Both the position numbers and the translations under genes were made by a program. This document shows, in pieces, positions 51,546 to 62,344 of a DNA stretch of 64,000 nt. The stretch comes from Sphingobacterium sp. ML3W (GTDB lineage Bacteria; Bacteroidota; Bacteroidia; Sphingobacteriales; Sphingobacteriaceae): NCBI RefSeq assembly GCF_029542085.1, contig NZ_CP107036.1, positions 3,658,001 to 3,722,000 on the forward strand. Direction: 5' to 3'. A model generated the notes under the pieces. That model saw only the letters and a list, made by a program, of their open reading frames with translations, did no database searches and was not told where the DNA came from. Numbering within the stretch: the first letter of the stretch is position 1; each line of letters opens with the position of its first letter.

Positions 51546-53912
51546 ATGATAAAGAACTTTATAAAAACAGCCTTTCGAAACCTTTGGAAAACCAAAGGTT
51601 ACAGCTTTCTCAATATTTTTGGGTTAGCGATTGGCATTGCAGCGGCAGCGTTGATCTTTTTATGGGTAGAAAATCAGTTAAGTTATAACGATAACTTCCC
51701 CAACAAAAAGGATATCTACATCGTCAAGTCAAAACAGACCTATGATGGTGCAACCTTTGTGTTCGAATCAACCCCCGGTCCCCTGGCACAAAATATAGCG
51801 AAAGAGATTCCAGGCATTAAACATGCCGTACGTATGACATGGAATAGCCCAATGTTATTCTCTGTTGGTGACAACAATTTATTTCAAAATGGGCTATATG
51901 CTGATGCGACCGTTGCGGACGTGCTTTCCCTTGAATTTATGGAGGGAGATCGTAAGACCGCGTTTGACAAAGTAGATAACATCATTTTATCAGAATCTGG
52001 TGCGAAAAAATTATTTGGTAACCAACCAGCTCTAGGCAAAACAGTGAAGACCAATAACAAGGACCTTTACATCGTTTCAGCCATTACAAAAGACCTCCCT
52101 AAAAATAGTAGTTATGAATTTCAATGGTTAATTCCCTTCAAAAAATTTGAGTCTACCCAAGACTGGCTGACCAGATGGGACAATAATGGTATCCAGACTT
52201 TAATTCAGGTTGAAGAAAATGCAAATGTTGATCGTATCAACAAACAGCTAATGAACTACGTCAAAAACAGAACCAATGGAGAGGTTACTTTTTCACAAAA
52301 CTTCCTATATCCAATGGAAAGATGGATTACGTATAACCGTTTTGACAACAGTGGAAATGAGATAGAAGGAAGCTTAAAAAATATTCGTCTATTCACCATT
52401 ATTGCGTGGATCGTTTTGCTGATTGCCTGTATCAATTTTATGAATCTCGCTACCGCCAGATCCGAAAAAAGAGCAAAAGAAGTCGGTATGCGCAAAGTTG
52501 TCGGCGCAAGTCGTCAATCGTTGATCGGTCAATTTCTCGCAGAATCATTGGTCCTAGCCTCTATCTCCTCTTTAGTCGCTATTTTATTGGTTTATATCTG
52601 TATTCGGCCATTTAATACCATGATTGGCCAAGACCTTCAGGTCGATTTATTAAAACCGATGCATCTTGCCTTTGTCATCACAATTACTTTAATATGCGGA
52701 CTATTTGCAGGAAGCTATCCCGCATTCTTTCTGTCCGCTTTTAAACCACTATCTACGATCAAAGGAGCAAAGCAGAAAGCCGGGACCGGAAGTCTTATCC
52801 GCAAGGGATTAGTTGTGCTACAGTATACCGCATCAGTTGTACTGATCATTTGTACGATTATCATTTATCAGCAAATACAACACAACAAAAATAAAGACCT
52901 GGGTTTTGACAAGAGCCAGGTACTGACCACCGCATTGCAAGGGGACATGGCCAAACATCTTCCCCTGATCAAAAACCAGCTCATCGCAACTGGATTAGTG
53001 GAGCAGGTCGGTGTCAGTGATGTGAGTATTCTCAACATTTACAATAACACCTCTGGCTTCAATTGGGAAGGAAAAGATCCCAACAAGAGTATTCTGATCG
53101 GAATGTTTCGCGCAGATGAAGGATTAGTACCCGCATTAGATCTTAAAATGTTTGATGGAAGAAACTTCCACGCCAACTTACTAGGTGACAGCACTTCGGT
53201 TCTTATTAATGAAACCCTGGCTAAATTAATCCGCAAAGATGGTCATGTAGTGGGTAGTATCCTTAATTACGGCGAAGAAAATTATACTATTGCCGGAGTC
53301 GTCAAAAACTTTGTTTATAACAACGTGTATGCCGATCCAGATCCGATGTTATTTATTCCGCTAGTCAGAGAGAGTGGCCTATTGAATATCCGGACAAAAG
53401 CAGGGATTGACCTCCCACAAGCTATTCAGCAAATTGAAAAGATTATTGTAAAAAATAACCCCGGATTTCCTTTCGATTACAAATTTTTGGATGAAACCTT
53501 CAATAGCAAATTTCAGGCTGAACTTTTTATACAACAGCTATCCAGCGTATTTGCGATTATATCCATTATTATTTCATGCTTAGGTCTATTTGGTTTAGCC
53601 GCCTTTGCGACAGAACAACGTGCCAAAGAGATCAGTATACGTAAAGTCCTCGGTGCCTCTGTTTCAGGCCTTATTCAGATGCTTAATCGCGAATTTATTA
53701 TCCTTATTGGTATCTCCTGTATCATTGCATTCCCGATTGCCTGGATTTTCATGCACAAATGGCTCGCAGATTATGCACATCACGTCACTATTTCTTGGAC
53801 AGTCTTTGTACTGAGTGGCCTATCTGCGATAATAATAGCCTTATTAACGATTAGCTCACAAGCTTTTAAAGCAGCAATAGCCAATCCGACCAAGACACTC
53901 AGAGACGAATAA
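51546..53912 (+). CDS. MacB/FtsX-type ABC transporter permease 1
   Basis: This 788-residue permease has an N-terminal membrane helix (FLNIFGLAIGIAAAALIFLW), a periplasmic MacB core domain, a first FtsX unit with GMRKVVGASRQSLIGQFLAE, a second periplasmic core and a second FtsX unit (EISIRKVLGASVSGLIQMLN), ending NPTKTLRDE. Such double-FtsX proteins work with a separate MacB-type ATPase and act by mechanotransmission rather than by a substrate pore. It lies between the adaptor gene and the ATPase gene, with no other promoter seen. Confidence 0.93.
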   Translation: MIKNFIKTAFRNLWKTKGYSFLNIFGLAIGIAAAALIFLWVENQLSYNDNFPNKKDIYIVKSKQTYDGATFVFESTPGPLAQNIAKEIPGIKHAVRMTWNSPMLFSVGDNNLFQNGLYADATVADVLSLEFMEGDRKTAFDKVDNIILSESGAKKLFGNQPALGKTVKTNNKDLYIVSAITKDLPKNSSYEFQWLIPFKKFESTQDWLTRWDNNGIQTLIQVEENANVDRINKQLMNYVKNRTNGEVTFSQNFLYPMERWITYNRFDNSGNEIEGSLKNIRLFTIIAWIVLLIACINFMNLATARSEKRAKEVGMRKVVGASRQSLIGQFLAESLVLASISSLVAILLVYICIRPFNTMIGQDLQVDLLKPMHLAFVITITLICGLFAGSYPAFFLSAFKPLSTIKGAKQKAGTGSLIRKGLVVLQYTASVVLIICTIIIYQQIQHNKNKDLGFDKSQVLTTALQGDMAKHLPLIKNQLIATGLVEQVGVSDVSILNIYNNTSGFNWEGKDPNKSILIGMFRADEGLVPALDLKMFDGRNFHANLLGDSTSVLINETLAKLIRKDGHVVGSILNYGEENYTIAGVVKNFVYNNVYADPDPMLFIPLVRESGLLNIRTKAGIDLPQAIQQIEKIIVKNNPGFPFDYKFLDETFNSKFQAELFIQQLSSVFAIISIIISCLGLFGLAAFATEQRAKEISIRKVLGASVSGLIQMLNREFIILIGISCIIAFPIAWIFMHKWLADYAHHVTISWTVFVLSGLSAIIIALLTISSQAFKAAIANPTKTLRDE

Positions 53913-53998
53913 ACAGAAAAATAAACAATTTACAAGAATAGAATTAAACAGAATAATAACCGTCTAAAGCGATTGCCGAGGACCCAAAACATAAGACC

Positions 53999-54697
53999 AT
54001 GAGCGCAAAAAATATGATTAAAATAACCAATCTTCAAAAGTATTACCGCACGGAAGAAGTAGAGACTGTCGCATTGAACAATTTGAATATTCACGTAAAA
54101 GAAGGTGAATTTGTTGCCGTGATGGGTCCTTCTGGTTGTGGCAAATCAACTTTACTGAATATAATCGGACTATTGGATGATCTGGATGAAGGGAGCTATT
54201 TATTCAACGAGATCGAAGTGGCCAAATTTAAAGAACGCGGCCGTTCGGATCTGCGTAAGCACAATATCGGTTTCGTATTCCAGAGTTTTAATCTGATTGA
54301 TGAATTGACGGTATTTGAAAACGTGGAACTTCCTCTTGTCTATACCAATGTCCCAGCAGCCGAACGTAAAAAACGTGTCGAAGAAGTATTGGAGAAGGTA
54401 CAGATCATGCACCGCCGCAATCACTTTCCACAACAGCTTTCCGGAGGACAGCAACAGCGTGTAGCCGTTGCCCGTGCAGTCGTCAATAATCCCAAATTAA
54501 TTCTTGCCGATGAGCCTACTGGTAATCTGGATTCCAACAATGGTAACGAAGTGATGCAGCTCTTAACGGAGTTGAACGAAGCTGGCACAACCATCGTCAT
54601 GGTAACCCACAGTGAACACGACGCCAAATTTTCGGATCGTGTCATCCGTATGCTGGATGGTCAGGTCATTATGGAAACAACATCATTAGGATCCTAG
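53999..54697 (+). CDS. MacB/LolD-type ABC transporter ATP-binding protein
   Basis: This 232-residue ATPase has Walker A GPSGCGKST (43-51), Q-loop Gln95 in FVFQSFNL, signature LSGGQQQR (147-154), Walker B LILADEPTGNLD (167-178) and an H-loop in MVTHSEHDAKF. It resembles the MacB/LolD group. It is the only ATPase gene in the operon and must serve one or several of the five permeases. It lies 86 bp after permease 1 and 103 bp before permease 2. Confidence 0.95.
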   Translation: MSAKNMIKITNLQKYYRTEEVETVALNNLNIHVKEGEFVAVMGPSGCGKSTLLNIIGLLDDLDEGSYLFNEIEVAKFKERGRSDLRKHNIGFVFQSFNLIDELTVFENVELPLVYTNVPAAERKKRVEEVLEKVQIMHRRNHFPQQLSGGQQQRVAVARAVVNNPKLILADEPTGNLDSNNGNEVMQLLTELNEAGTTIVMVTHSEHDAKFSDRVIRMLDGQVIMETTSLGS

Positions 54698-54800
54698 CAA
54701 AGCTAGCTATCCATTTTAAGGACAAAAAATGTTCTTAAAAACCTAAAGCGCTTACCTATGAAGGATCAAGAGCTGTTAAACGAGTTTAAAATATAAAAAG

Positions 54801-57218
54801 ATGAAAGGTTTAAAATTAATTTTGAGACAATGGGGACGTAACCGTCTGTTTACCTTCCTGAATATCATCGGTCTAGCGATCGGGGTCAGCGCAAGCTGGA
54901 TTGTATTTCGAATTGTCAATTACGAATTCAGTTTTAACCAGAATCATCCCGACAAGGAACGGATTTATAAACTTTACTCGGCATTTAAGGAAGGTGAAAA
55001 TATCCATCGTTTTGATGGGACCCCCTACCCTCTTGGTGCTTATCTCGGTGCTAATTTAAAGAAAGATCTGACCGGATTGGAATTGGTAGCACCTATCGCT
55101 AATCGATCATTTGAAAGCATTAAAGTAAAGCGTTCCAACAACGAAACATTGGAATTCAATGCGCAGGACAAAATTGCTGCAGCCACTACGGACTATTTTA
55201 AACTTGTTCCCTACAAATGGATTGTTGGTAATCCTAATACTGCACTCAAAAACAACAATGAAATTATCCTGACGGCCTCACGTGCAAAACAATATTTCCC
55301 CGATGCAGACTTAAAATCCCTTCTCGGCAAGACAATGCAATACGATGATCAGCTCCTTACCGTGACCGGAGTTGTCGCCGACTTAGACTACCCGAGCAGT
55401 TTTATCTCCAAAGAATTTATCCGTGTAAACCCCAATCCTCAGGAAGCAGAGAATTGGGAAAATTCAAGTTCAAATTTCCATGTTTATGTTAAATTAACTG
55501 AAAATGGACAGCCTTCGCAAGTGATTGCGCTAGCTACCAAAAAGTTTAAGGAAATGGCTGGCGAAGAATTTAAACAGTACAATATAACTCCTGGTTATGA
55601 ATTAGCACCACTGACGGACTTGCATTTCAATAAATTCATCCTGGATGGAAGCGACAAAAAGGTGTTATTCGGGCTTATAGGTATAGCAATATTTCTCCTT
55701 ATACTGGCTAGTATCAATTATATCAACCTGACAACGGCTCGTGTTCCTGCCCGGGCCCGAGAAATTGGTATTCGAAAAACATTAGGAGAACAACCCAGAC
55801 ACCTGACACTGTCCTTTATCAAAGAAACCTTTTTTACCTGTCTATTTGGGCTATTATTCTCCTGGCCATTGGTCAAGATATTTGAACTTACCTTTAGTAC
55901 ATATCTTCCGGAAAATATAAATGCCTATTCAGATGGTTTATCCGTTTTTATCTTTCTATTGGGTCTTATTATCCTACTCACGTTGGTTTCCAGTCTATAT
56001 CCAGCTTATGTTATCAACAAAGTACACGTTGTAGAGGCCATCAAAATACATGCAACAGATAAAATTTCGTTTGGTGGCATTTCGCTCAGAAAGGTTCTCA
56101 TCGTCTTTCAATTTGTAATCGCTCAGGCTTTTGTCGTACTGACAGTGATCATGGGTTTACAGCTACAACATGCTTTAAACAGCGATGTTGGTTTTCAGGA
56201 TGATGCTGTTATTACACTCAAACTGCCCTATAGAAAAGCGGAAGATTCAGGTAAAAGTCCATTTCTGTTGAAAGAGCTCCTTCAAAAATATCCTGAAATA
56301 GAGCAGGTTTCGCTAGGTCACCTCCCAATGAATAATGATCAATGGGGAAATAATATCATGATGCAGAGCGATACCGGTCAGATCTTGGTCAATATGCCTT
56401 TTAAATATATTGAAGAAAATTACCTGGATGTATTCCAAATGAAATTACTGGCCGGGCGGCCCCTCAAACTTTCGGATACAACATCAGGAATACTGATCAA
56501 TCAAAAGGCTATTAGTAAGTTTGGATTTAAATCCCCTGCTGATGCAGTCGGAACAATTGTTACCGTAAGCGATCGTCCAACGACAATTGTTGGTGTATTG
56601 GCCGATTTCCACAACTTTAATCTCCACGCTCCATTAGAACCCCTTGCTATGCAAATTTCAACCAACAAGGGCACGCTGCAGAATATTAATATCAAATTAA
56701 ATGGAGATCCTAAAAAATGGCATCAGGCGATTGCATCCATAAAGACCGAATGGGAAAACGTATATCCAAATGCACCATTTACCTACCAATTTTATGACGA
56801 GCGGATCAAGGAACTCTATGAGAAAGACTATCGTTTTTATAAAATAATCAATTTGTCAACATCAATTACCATTTTATTAAGTTGCTTGGGATTGATCGGT
56901 TTAGTGACATTAACTACGCATCAACGGACAAAAGAGATCGGTATCCGAAAAATTTTGGGAAGCACGGTCAGTGGAATTGTGCTCCTGCTCTCAAAAGATT
57001 ATATCAAACTCATTGTTATCTCGATCCTAATTGCTACACCGATTGCCTGGTTGGCGATTGATAAATGGCTAACAGACTTTGCTTTTAAAATAGATCTCAG
57101 CTGGTGGATGTTTATCATTCCAGCGATAGTAACTATTGGCGTAGCATTTTTAGCCATGAGCTATCAATCCGTCAGTGCCGCCCGTGCAAATCCTGTAGAT
57201 AGTTTAAGAGATGAATAA
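54801..57218 (+). CDS. MacB/FtsX-type ABC transporter permease 2
   Basis: This 805-residue permease has the same plan as permease 1: N-terminal helix (FLNIIGLAIGVSASWIVFRI), MacB core, GIRKTLGEQPRHLTLSFIKE, second core and closing EIGIRKILGSTVSGIVLLLS. It ends NPVDSLRDE. The N-terminal 70 residues are very close to permease 3 (both have VNYEFSFN/D...HPDKE), so the two look like products of a tandem duplication. A short hairpin-like stretch precedes it, but no clear promoter is seen. Confidence 0.92.
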   Translation: MKGLKLILRQWGRNRLFTFLNIIGLAIGVSASWIVFRIVNYEFSFNQNHPDKERIYKLYSAFKEGENIHRFDGTPYPLGAYLGANLKKDLTGLELVAPIANRSFESIKVKRSNNETLEFNAQDKIAAATTDYFKLVPYKWIVGNPNTALKNNNEIILTASRAKQYFPDADLKSLLGKTMQYDDQLLTVTGVVADLDYPSSFISKEFIRVNPNPQEAENWENSSSNFHVYVKLTENGQPSQVIALATKKFKEMAGEEFKQYNITPGYELAPLTDLHFNKFILDGSDKKVLFGLIGIAIFLLILASINYINLTTARVPARAREIGIRKTLGEQPRHLTLSFIKETFFTCLFGLLFSWPLVKIFELTFSTYLPENINAYSDGLSVFIFLLGLIILLTLVSSLYPAYVINKVHVVEAIKIHATDKISFGGISLRKVLIVFQFVIAQAFVVLTVIMGLQLQHALNSDVGFQDDAVITLKLPYRKAEDSGKSPFLLKELLQKYPEIEQVSLGHLPMNNDQWGNNIMMQSDTGQILVNMPFKYIEENYLDVFQMKLLAGRPLKLSDTTSGILINQKAISKFGFKSPADAVGTIVTVSDRPTTIVGVLADFHNFNLHAPLEPLAMQISTNKGTLQNINIKLNGDPKKWHQAIASIKTEWENVYPNAPFTYQFYDERIKELYEKDYRFYKIINLSTSITILLSCLGLIGLVTLTTHQRTKEIGIRKILGSTVSGIVLLLSKDYIKLIVISILIATPIAWLAIDKWLTDFAFKIDLSWWMFIIPAIVTIGVAFLAMSYQSVSAARANPVDSLRDE

Positions 57219-57264
57219 TAAAGAGCCATTTTGTAAAATATAAACCCAATAAAACTGAATTGTG

Positions 57265-59670
57265 ATGAGTAATATGAAATTGATTTTTAGACAACTCTGG
57301 CGACACCGTCTTTTTACCGTTCTGAATGTATTGGGACTTGCCATAGGTATAAGCGCCTGTTGGTTTATCTTTCGTATTGTCAATTATGAATTTAGTTTTG
57401 ACCGACAACATCCAGACAAAGAGCAGATATACAAGGTATATTTCCATACACAGGATAAAAATACAGATGGGGATTTTGACGCAGTACCATTTCCCCTTCC
57501 TTATTACCTGAAAGAGAACTCGCAAGATGTCGAATTGGTTGTACCTTATTATAATCGTTATTTTGAAATCGTAACACCAGCTTCCAGAAGTGAAACGCCC
57601 ACAGAATTTGCCGGACAGGAAAAGATTTTTGCAACGACTGCCGACTATTTTAAAATGGTACCCTATAAATGGCTTGTCGGAAGTCCGCATCAGCTTTTCA
57701 AGCTCCGGAATGAAGTCGTTCTTACCGAATCGCGTGCGAAAGCCTATTTCCCAAAACTGCAAAATCAGGATATTATAGGCAAGACCATTTCTTATGACAC
57801 GACACAGTTTACTGTATCTGGCATTGTAGAAGACCTAAGTTACCCAAGTACTTTTATTGGTAAAGAATTTATCAAAATACCTGATCAGGATCCGAATTTA
57901 AACAATTGGATGATGTTGATGAACTATTATCAGTTATTCGTCAAAGTCAAATCTGCCAATCATCTTAAAAATCTCGCGAATACCATCGATCAAAAATTAG
58001 TGCAGATGAATGGCGAAGAATATAAAAAAGAGAACTATAAGCAAACCGCCCGTTTTTCATCATTATCTGAGCTGCATTTTAACCCTATTATACAAAATTA
58101 CAGCAATATCAAGGTGTTTTATGGACTTATCGGAATAGCTGCCTTTCTACTTGTATTAGCTGTGATCAATTATATCAATCTAAGTACCGCGATGGTGCCT
58201 ATGCGCGCACGATCCATCGGTATACGGAAAACACTGGGGGAACGGGAAGTCTATTTGACCCGAAGCTTTCTAACAGAGACTTTTTGGGTCGCACTATTCG
58301 CCCTCTTGCTTTCCTGGCCTTTTACAAAAATGATGGAAATACTGTTCAGCGATTTTATCCCTTCGGACATCAACAACTACAACGATCAGTTCAATCTGTT
58401 GTTATTTATCATTGGGTTACTCGTCTTAATCACATGCTTCTCTGGAATATATCCATCGATATTGATCAACAAAGTAAAATTGATCGAGGTCATGAAAATA
58501 AAGACTTTATCCAACAACTCAAACAAGGGAATATACCTCCGCAAAGGACTGATTATCTTTCAGTTTATTATCGCTCAGGTTTTCCTTATTGGCACTTTCG
58601 TGATCACCATTCAGATCAAACATATGCTCAAGAGCGATCTGGGATTTACTAAAGATGCTATTGTGACCGTATCAATTCCCAATCGGGCTGCTGATAAAGC
58701 AACAACAGATCCATTTGTATTTAAACAGGCCTTATCCAAATATCCCGAAATCACCCGTGTCTCCTTGGGACATTTTCCTATGGATGATAGTTATTGGGGA
58801 AATAGAATCCGTAGATATGGCGAAGAGGAAATCAAAAATAGAATCATGCAATACAAGTATGTTGATCAGGATTACATTGACCTCTATGATATAAAACTTC
58901 TTGCCGGCCGCAAATTAATGATGTCTGATACGAGTTCTGGGATCATAATCAACAAAAAAGCAATGACCGAACTGGGATATAAGAATGTTGATGAAGCAAT
59001 CGGACAATCTGTTATCTCCAGAGACAAAAAGGTAAAAATTGTAGGTATTATAGCCAATTTCCACAGCAAAGATCTTCACCAACAGTTTAATCCTATTGTG
59101 ATGGAAGTTTCATCCGGTAGAGGCCCACTCGGACACATCAACATCCGTCTGGATCATGATCCAAAAAAATGGTCGACTGCCTTGGCAAACCTCGAAAAAG
59201 AATGGAAAAGTATTTATCCACATGCAAAATTCAGCTATCGCTTTTATGACCAGGAGATCAAATCCCTTTACGAGACTGACATGCGACTGTCCAAGATTAT
59301 CAATTTGGCAACTGCAATAACCTTATTGCTGAGCTGCCTTGGCCTCGTCGGCTTAGTTACGATAACAACTGTACAGCGCACAAAAGAAATTGGAATCCGC
59401 AAAGTATTGGGAAGTTCAGTTACGGGTATCATTGGTCTACTGTCTAAAGATTACATCAGACTAATCATCATTTCAATATTGGTATCAACGCCAATTGCCT
59501 GGTGGGCCATGCACGAATGGCTGCAGGATATCACATTTAAGATAGATATACAATGGTGGTTATTTTTTATACCTGCCGTACTCACGATAGGAATAGCATT
59601 TTTGACATTAAGTTTTCAATCATTGCGGGCCGCACGTGCAAATCCAGTCGATAGTTTAAGAGATGAATAA
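57265..59670 (+). CDS. MacB/FtsX-type ABC transporter permease 3
   Basis: I start at the ATG at 57265, since the codon before it is GTG at 57262 and the paralogous permease 2 aligns best from here. The 801-residue protein shows LNVLGLAIGISACWFIFRIV, the FtsX helices around GIRKTLGEREVYLTRSFLTE and GIRKVLGSSVTGIIGLLSKD, and ends NPVDSLRDE. It is 46 bp after permease 2 and is closely related to it throughout. A partner for the shared ATPase. Confidence 0.92.
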   Translation: MSNMKLIFRQLWRHRLFTVLNVLGLAIGISACWFIFRIVNYEFSFDRQHPDKEQIYKVYFHTQDKNTDGDFDAVPFPLPYYLKENSQDVELVVPYYNRYFEIVTPASRSETPTEFAGQEKIFATTADYFKMVPYKWLVGSPHQLFKLRNEVVLTESRAKAYFPKLQNQDIIGKTISYDTTQFTVSGIVEDLSYPSTFIGKEFIKIPDQDPNLNNWMMLMNYYQLFVKVKSANHLKNLANTIDQKLVQMNGEEYKKENYKQTARFSSLSELHFNPIIQNYSNIKVFYGLIGIAAFLLVLAVINYINLSTAMVPMRARSIGIRKTLGEREVYLTRSFLTETFWVALFALLLSWPFTKMMEILFSDFIPSDINNYNDQFNLLLFIIGLLVLITCFSGIYPSILINKVKLIEVMKIKTLSNNSNKGIYLRKGLIIFQFIIAQVFLIGTFVITIQIKHMLKSDLGFTKDAIVTVSIPNRAADKATTDPFVFKQALSKYPEITRVSLGHFPMDDSYWGNRIRRYGEEEIKNRIMQYKYVDQDYIDLYDIKLLAGRKLMMSDTSSGIIINKKAMTELGYKNVDEAIGQSVISRDKKVKIVGIIANFHSKDLHQQFNPIVMEVSSGRGPLGHINIRLDHDPKKWSTALANLEKEWKSIYPHAKFSYRFYDQEIKSLYETDMRLSKIINLATAITLLLSCLGLVGLVTITTVQRTKEIGIRKVLGSSVTGIIGLLSKDYIRLIIISILVSTPIAWWAMHEWLQDITFKIDIQWWLFFIPAVLTIGIAFLTLSFQSLRAARANPVDSLRDE

Positions 59671-59698
59671 AAGAAGCTCAATAGTGATCAGAGAAAGT

Positions 59699-59723
59699 AA
59701 TGGGTCTCAATAATGAGCCCATT
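59699..59723 (+). other. Hairpin in the gap between permease 3 and permease 4
   Basis: AATGGG-CTC and GAG-CCCATT pair with one mismatch around a 6-base loop in a 199-bp gap. No T-run follows. It may be a processing or stability site. Confidence 0.4.
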
Positions 59724-59869
59724 GCGCTCTCTACATACATCATCTCAATTAGAACTGAGAGCAGTATTTATCACGATAAATGTTTAAAAGGCAAATAAAT
59801 GAAATACTAAAGTTAGCGTTGCTACGAAAAGCAACTTACTGAACTAGATAATTTTAAAAAACAGCAATC

Positions 59870-62287
59870 ATGATACAAAATTATATTAAAATAGCCTGGC
59901 GCAATATTCTAAAGAATAGAGGTTATGCCACCATAAATATTGTAGGTCTCGCCATTGGTTTGGCTTGCTGTTTATTAATTGTTATTTATGTACAGAATGA
60001 ACTTTCCTACGATAAATATCATGTCAACAAAGACCGCATTTTCCGCATCGCACATGACTATAAAGAAGTCGGCAGCACAGAACAACATCAAATCTGGGGA
60101 AATGCTCCGATCGGAGAAGCTCTGAAAGCCGACTTCCATGAGATAGAGAAGATCGTTCAATTCTCCGGGCAAACGTCCATCCTACTCAAGCAAGGAGAAA
60201 ATAGATTCCAGGAAGAAAATGTATTTTTCATGGATTCTACAGCATTCGATGTATTCAGTTGGAAAATTTTGGCAGGAAATCCACATACAGCATTAAAAAA
60301 TGCATATTCTGTTGTATTAACAGAAAGCACTGCTAAAAAGTATTTCGGTGATCAGAATCCCATTGGCAAAACCATTGAAGGGGGATTAGCAGCAGGTCGC
60401 GCTGATGCCGGTCTGTATACGGTAACAGCTGTGATGGCTGACGTACCGGCCAACTCACATTTTACCTTCGATGCTTTACTATCTATGAGTACCTTTCGAA
60501 AAGCAAGACCGGGTGTCTTCGAAAAAGAAGGTTGGGACTATGTAGATTTTTACACCTACTTTTTGACATCTAAAGAATTTGATAGTACAAAATTCAATCA
60601 GAAGATACCTGACTTTCTCAAACGGCACATCCCTGTACATGAAAATGCCAATTCAAAATACAGTTTCCATCTCGAGCCCATGCTTCAGGCATATATGCAC
60701 TCCACTGCGGATCGCCAACCAGGAACAACGGGTAGCTTTCAAAATTTGTACATTTTCGCGATTATCGGGGGATTTATCCTGCTGATTGCCTGTGTTAACT
60801 TTATGAATCTTGCCACCTCTAGATCCATGGAGCGTGCCAAGGAAGTCGGTGTCCGAAAAGCTATCGGTGCCAATAAAAGCAATCTGATTCTACAGTTTAT
60901 GTCTGAGTCGCTGGTACTTGTATTTATCGGCGGTATATTGGCTATCGCTTTAGTTATTGCCTTTCTCCCTTTTATGGAAGCTTTTTCCGGTAAACAGTTT
61001 GGTTATTCAACCCTCCTTAACAGCACGACATGGACTATTTTCTTTTTGGTAACACTTATAACCGGGATATTAGCCGCCAGCTATCCCGCATTGATCCTGG
61101 CAAATTTTAAACCGATTAAAGTTCTTAAGGGGACCTTTAGCAACAGTAAAGGTGGGACATTGTTACGTCGGGGTCTCGTCGTGTTTCAATTCTGTCTTTC
61201 TATTGCATTGATTGCAGGTACTGTGATTGTATTCTCACAATTGAATCAACTGCAACAGCAAGACCTTGGATTTCAAAAAGCACAACGTCTAATCATCGAC
61301 TATAATTTCGATGAAAAAGTCAACAATAACTTAGAGGCAATCAAAAATATACTCGCAAAAGATAAAGATGTACAGTCGGTGACGGCTTCACGCACAGTTC
61401 CGGGAGCATTTTTTCCAAATGCCGGCACAGAAATTATGTCGATAGATGGTAAAATGACCGATTTCGCTCCTTCACTATATGAAGTAGATATAGACTTTAT
61501 CCCCAATATGGGCATCAAGATGGCTGCGGGAAGAGCTTACTCACGCGATTTCCCAGCAGATAGCGCCCATTCACTTGTGATTAATGAATCGGCAGCCAAA
61601 TTATGGGGCTATTCAAACCCACAGGATATCATCGGAAAACAATTTAGACAGTGGGGCAAAGAAGGTACGGTCATCGGCGTTGTAAAAGATTTCAATTACC
61701 TGTCTCTACATCGCAAAATTGAGCCACTAGCGCTACGACTTGAGCCAAGTAGCAGTCGTTATTTGGCCGTGAATCTACAAAATGTCAATCAGCAAACAAT
61801 TGACCGAATTGGCAAATTATGGACCGAACTCGCCCCTCACCGTCCTTTTCTATATAGTTTCTTAGATGATAATTTTAACCGTCAATACGAAGCCGATTTT
61901 AATTTTAGAAGACTCTTTACAGCCTTTTCAAGTCTCGCTCTTTTCATTGCTTGCTTAGGTTTACTTGGACTGGTGACCTATACGGCTCAACAGCGTACCA
62001 AAGAAATCGGGGTCCGCAAAGTGCTTGGTGCTTCCATATACAATTTAGTGCTGCTGCTTTCTTCCGATTTTATCAGACTATTAGTCATTGCGCTTTGTAT
62101 CGCTACACCATTATCATGGATAGCAATGAATAAGTGGCTGGATAATTTCGCCTACCATATTGAGCCAAAATGGTGGATGTTTGCTTTTGCTGGATTTTCA
62201 GCTGTTCTCATTGCCCTGGTCACCGTTAGCTTTCAAACGTTTAAAGCCGCTAAAGCCAATCCGGTAGATAGCCTGAGAGATGAATAA
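59870..62287 (+). CDS. MacB/FtsX-type ABC transporter permease 4
   Basis: This 805-residue permease begins MIQNYIKIAWRNILKNRGYA with the first membrane helix NIVGLAIGLACCLLIVIYVQ, has GVRKAIGANKSNLILQFMSE and GVRKVLGASIYNLVLLLSSD in the two FtsX units, and ends NPVDSLRDE. It is less similar to permeases 2 and 3 than they are to each other and is closer to the general Bacteroidota type. The 199-bp gap before it is the longest in the operon and could contain a further promoter. Confidence 0.92.
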   Translation: MIQNYIKIAWRNILKNRGYATINIVGLAIGLACCLLIVIYVQNELSYDKYHVNKDRIFRIAHDYKEVGSTEQHQIWGNAPIGEALKADFHEIEKIVQFSGQTSILLKQGENRFQEENVFFMDSTAFDVFSWKILAGNPHTALKNAYSVVLTESTAKKYFGDQNPIGKTIEGGLAAGRADAGLYTVTAVMADVPANSHFTFDALLSMSTFRKARPGVFEKEGWDYVDFYTYFLTSKEFDSTKFNQKIPDFLKRHIPVHENANSKYSFHLEPMLQAYMHSTADRQPGTTGSFQNLYIFAIIGGFILLIACVNFMNLATSRSMERAKEVGVRKAIGANKSNLILQFMSESLVLVFIGGILAIALVIAFLPFMEAFSGKQFGYSTLLNSTTWTIFFLVTLITGILAASYPALILANFKPIKVLKGTFSNSKGGTLLRRGLVVFQFCLSIALIAGTVIVFSQLNQLQQQDLGFQKAQRLIIDYNFDEKVNNNLEAIKNILAKDKDVQSVTASRTVPGAFFPNAGTEIMSIDGKMTDFAPSLYEVDIDFIPNMGIKMAAGRAYSRDFPADSAHSLVINESAAKLWGYSNPQDIIGKQFRQWGKEGTVIGVVKDFNYLSLHRKIEPLALRLEPSSSRYLAVNLQNVNQQTIDRIGKLWTELAPHRPFLYSFLDDNFNRQYEADFNFRRLFTAFSSLALFIACLGLLGLVTYTAQQRTKEIGVRKVLGASIYNLVLLLSSDFIRLLVIALCIATPLSWIAMNKWLDNFAYHIEPKWWMFAFAGFSAVLIALVTVSFQTFKAAKANPVDSLRDE

Positions 62288-62344
62288 ATAGTATACAATC
62301 AAGAACAAACTTAATATATCAGCACGAAACAAATAGATACGATC

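Noticed and set aside
57172..57762. 196-codon frame on the minus strand
   Set aside because: Antisense to the well-supported permease 2/3 genes, and composition fits a shadow frame.
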